A stretch of DNA of 30,330 bases from a virus. The notes under the pieces are model-generated. The model worked only from the letters and a program-made list of their open reading frames with translations. It was not told the origin of the DNA and did not search any database. Where the stretch lies: positions 1 through 30,330 of the IMG/VR virus record IMGVR_UViG_3300043570_000258, one strand, 5' to 3'. Position numbers and translations under genes: made by a program. Shown here piece after piece: positions 29,349 through 30,330 of this stretch (its first letter is position 1; every line of letters begins with the position of its first letter).

Positions 29349-29675
29349 TTATTCTTCTGATGCGACTTGAGTTGCCCAATTCATCCACTTAATGTAGATG
29401 TCATTGGCAAGGTTTGGTATATCCCTGTAAATGGATGTGGTAGGGTATGCGGTGGTGTTGGTATATCCATCCTCGTTGTATGACTCCTCTATGTATGTGA
29501 TTTGCATCTCGTACTCGTAGAAGTCAGCAACGTGGGCAAAGCCGAGCCACTTGGCAAGAATCTCATCGGAGTTCTTGTCATCGGGGTTGTAGTCCTCAAG
29601 GGCATCCCAGTAAGACTGTGGTAGTAGGTCGGCATCTTCAAGCCAAAACTTTAGGTCGTTGTATGTGAATATCAT
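29349..29675 (-). CDS. Acidic, Tyr/Trp-rich protein, 108 aa
   Basis: MIFTYNDLKFWLEDADLLPQ, then KWLGFAHVADFYEYEMQITY and IKWMNWATQ: strongly acidic and aromatic. The chosen ATG at 29675 overlaps the stop of the upstream 30-aa peptide (ATGA). Longer readings to 29699 (ATG) or 29711 (TTG) also stay open. The charge would suit a DNA mimic or inhibitor of a host DNA-binding protein, but that is a guess from composition only. Confidence 0.65.
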   Translation of the reverse strand: MIFTYNDLKFWLEDADLLPQSYWDALEDYNPDDKNSDEILAKWLGFAHVADFYEYEMQITYIEESYNEDGYTNTTAYPTTSIYRDIPNLANDIYIKWMNWATQVASEE

Positions 29676-29764
29676 ATCCCAAGAAGTTGAAGAGTCCATA
29701 GGTATGCCCAAAACGTCAGCGCAAGAGCGCAGAAGTAAGTGATGTTTTTAAGTAGTAGTTTCAT
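29672..29764 (-). CDS. Leading small membrane peptide, 30 aa
   Basis: First gene below the 29.8 kb promoter. It reads MKLLLKNITYFCALALTFWA, then YLWTLQLLGI, i.e. a basic start and one membrane helix. The ATG at 29764 sits three bases after AATACCAATC and 23 nt below the -7 box, and the TGA overlaps the next ATG. The position and leader make it credible despite its length. Confidence 0.65.
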   Translation of the reverse strand: MKLLLKNITYFCALALTFWAYLWTLQLLGI

Positions 29765-29787
29765 TCTGATTGGTATTAAATGTTCTC

Positions 29788-29817
29788 CAAATATAATACA
29801 ACTTTTCGGATTATCAA
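29788..29817 (-). promoter_or_regulatory. Bacteroidota-type promoter of the long early/late unit
   Basis: The minus strand reads TTG (29817-29815; GTTG in place of TTTG once the next base is included), with 19 bp between that four-base box's consensus place and TATATTTG (29795-29788). TATATTTG matches TAnnTTTG fully. It lies about 20 bp below the terminator of the preceding unit. It drives the genes from the 30-aa peptide onward. Confidence 0.8.
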
Positions 29818-29837
29818 CACTCCAATAAAAAATAAAT

Positions 29838-29863
29838 AAAAAAAAGAGGGCTACTTGCCCTCT
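29838..29863 (-). terminator. Rho-independent terminator after the 45-aa gene
   Basis: The minus strand pairs AGAGGGC (29863-29857) with GCCCTCT (29851-29845) around a 5-base loop, followed by eight T. The stop codon of the 45-aa gene lies in the loop. It closes the replication arm just before the promoter of the long unit. Confidence 0.9.
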
Positions 29864-29988
29864 CTATATTGTGTGTAGCAAACTGCTATTGCTTGGTCTT
29901 TGTCTGGGTACTCGCTTCCGATATCCTCCAAGCAGCGTTGGATATATTCGGATTGCTTTTCACCACTTTTAACTTGAGGTATTGGCAT
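29851..29988 (-). CDS. Small conserved phage protein, 45 aa (MPIPxxKSGEK type)
   Basis: MPIPQVKSGEKQSEYIQRCL, then EYPDKDQAIAVCYTQY: a pattern (KSGEK...F/YIxRC...EYPDxxQAxAVCYxQ) I recall as a short, widely distributed phage unit, found alone or at protein ends. Two conserved Cys (19, 37) are present. The ATG at 29988 overlaps the junction-spanning gene by 20 nt, and the TAG is inside the terminator. The function is unknown. Confidence 0.8.
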   Translation of the reverse strand: MPIPQVKSGEKQSEYIQRCLEDIGSEYPDKDQAIAVCYTQYREGK

Positions 29989-30330
29989 ATATCTTTTTTG
30001 CTTTTGTTAGATTTAAGAAACCAACAACCTTATCTACCTTTTCTTTTCTTGCGAAGTCGGTTGTTGCGGGCATTTTTTTGGTCTGCCAATCTATTTCAAC
30101 CGCAGACAAATTAAAAACATAGATGCCAACTGGGGTGGAGTTGATGTAGATTGGCGTTGTGCCAAACCTCGCAGCTCGTGTTATTAAATTATCATACTTC
30201 ATTTTCTCAATAAGCAAATCATCGTAGTGCGTTCTTCGGCATTTTAACTCTATGTCATATTGATACTTTGCAGAATAACAATCCCAATGCGACATAGGCT
30301 CATCGCTCATCTCTAAATCTGGTATGTGAT
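29969..30330 (-). CDS. Junction-spanning 132-aa protein, main part
   Basis: This is the continuation of the frame that starts at base 110. Read within the window alone, an ATG at 30310 would give 113 aa, but that Met is codon 20 of the full protein. After the IELK motif (E40, K42) come helical stretches (THYDDLLIEKMKYDNLITRA), a beta pair (GTTPIYINSTPVGIYVFNLS) and a basic tail. The strand-helix-strand order after the E-x-K is compatible with a PD-(D/E)XK fold. This remains a hypothesis. Confidence 0.8.
   Translation of the reverse strand, partial: HIPDLEMSDEPMSHWDCYSAKYQYDIELKCRRTHYDDLLIEKMKYDNLITRAARFGTTPIYINSTPVGIYVFNLSAVEIDWQTKKMPATTDFARKEKVDKVVGFLNLTKAKKIYANTSS
30258..30330. repeat. Terminal direct repeat, right copy
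   Basis: Identical to bases 1-73. See the left copy. Removing one copy gives the 30,257-bp circular map. Confidence 0.95.

Noticed and set aside
1-30330. Open frames on the plus strand, some over 100 codons (for example 24100-24636 and 16153-16647)
   Set aside because: All lie opposite well-supported minus-strand genes, have low-complexity Ser/Leu/Ala-rich or Cys-rich translations typical of antisense frames, and lack coupled starts or promoters.
1-30330. tRNA genes, CRISPR arrays, insertion sequences, lysogeny genes
   Set aside because: Looked for by eye in gaps and translations; none seen. A tRNA search program would settle the first point.

Overview
This window is a complete, apparently lytic, tailed (siphovirus-like) phage genome of a Bacteroidota host. 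The first 73 bases are repeated exactly as the last 73, and one gene reads in frame across that join, so the unit is circular or circularly permuted and 30,257 bp long. The host inference rests on three things: intergenic promoters of the Bacteroidota type (TTTG or TTG, 19 bp, TATATTTG), start codons preceded by A/T-rich leaders without Shine-Dalgarno sequences, and protein families that I recognise from Flavobacterium- and Bacteroides-type phages. Every gene I accept lies on the minus strand. Genes are packed with ATGA, TAATG or TTGA overlaps, and many are under 60 codons. I see no integrase, repressor, tRNA or CRISPR.

Read in the direction of transcription (high to low coordinates), a promoter near 29.8 kb starts a long unit. 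It holds small early genes, an orphan cytosine-5 DNA methyltransferase, a RecE-like PD-(D/E)XK nuclease, and a cargo block of two glycosyltransferases, a SAM methyltransferase and a PP-loop (PAPS-reductase-like) enzyme. Packaging follows (HNH nuclease, small and large terminase), then the virion genes in an unusual order: a chaperone-like gene with a probable -1 frameshift, neck and tail-tip proteins, tape measure, XkdF-type prohead protease, scaffold-like protein, major capsid, tail tube, two helical proteins, and only then the portal and connector, followed by a fibre. A lysis block closes this arm: two small membrane proteins, an M15 peptidase endolysin and a probable single-protein spanin.

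An A/T-rich, repeat-filled gap at 4527-4818 separates this arm from the replication arm, which has three further promoters. The first drives a DUF3310-like gene, an 85-aa gene and a RusA-like resolvase. The second drives a coiled-coil peptide and an SSB-like protein, ending in a strong terminator. The third drives a RecA/DnaB-type helicase, small genes, a protein with a DnaA-like helix-turn-helix, a sigma factor, two 132-aa proteins (one crossing the genome join) and a 45-aa protein, ending in a terminator that directly precedes the 29.8 kb promoter.

The points most worth following up are the T9 frameshift site with two overlapping protein-like frames, a W-x6-W-x6-W motif shared by three otherwise unrelated virion proteins, a TAAAACCAATC leader element confined to the early genes, the glycosyltransferase/methyltransferase/PP-loop cluster, the two repeat-rich gaps, and the displaced portal.
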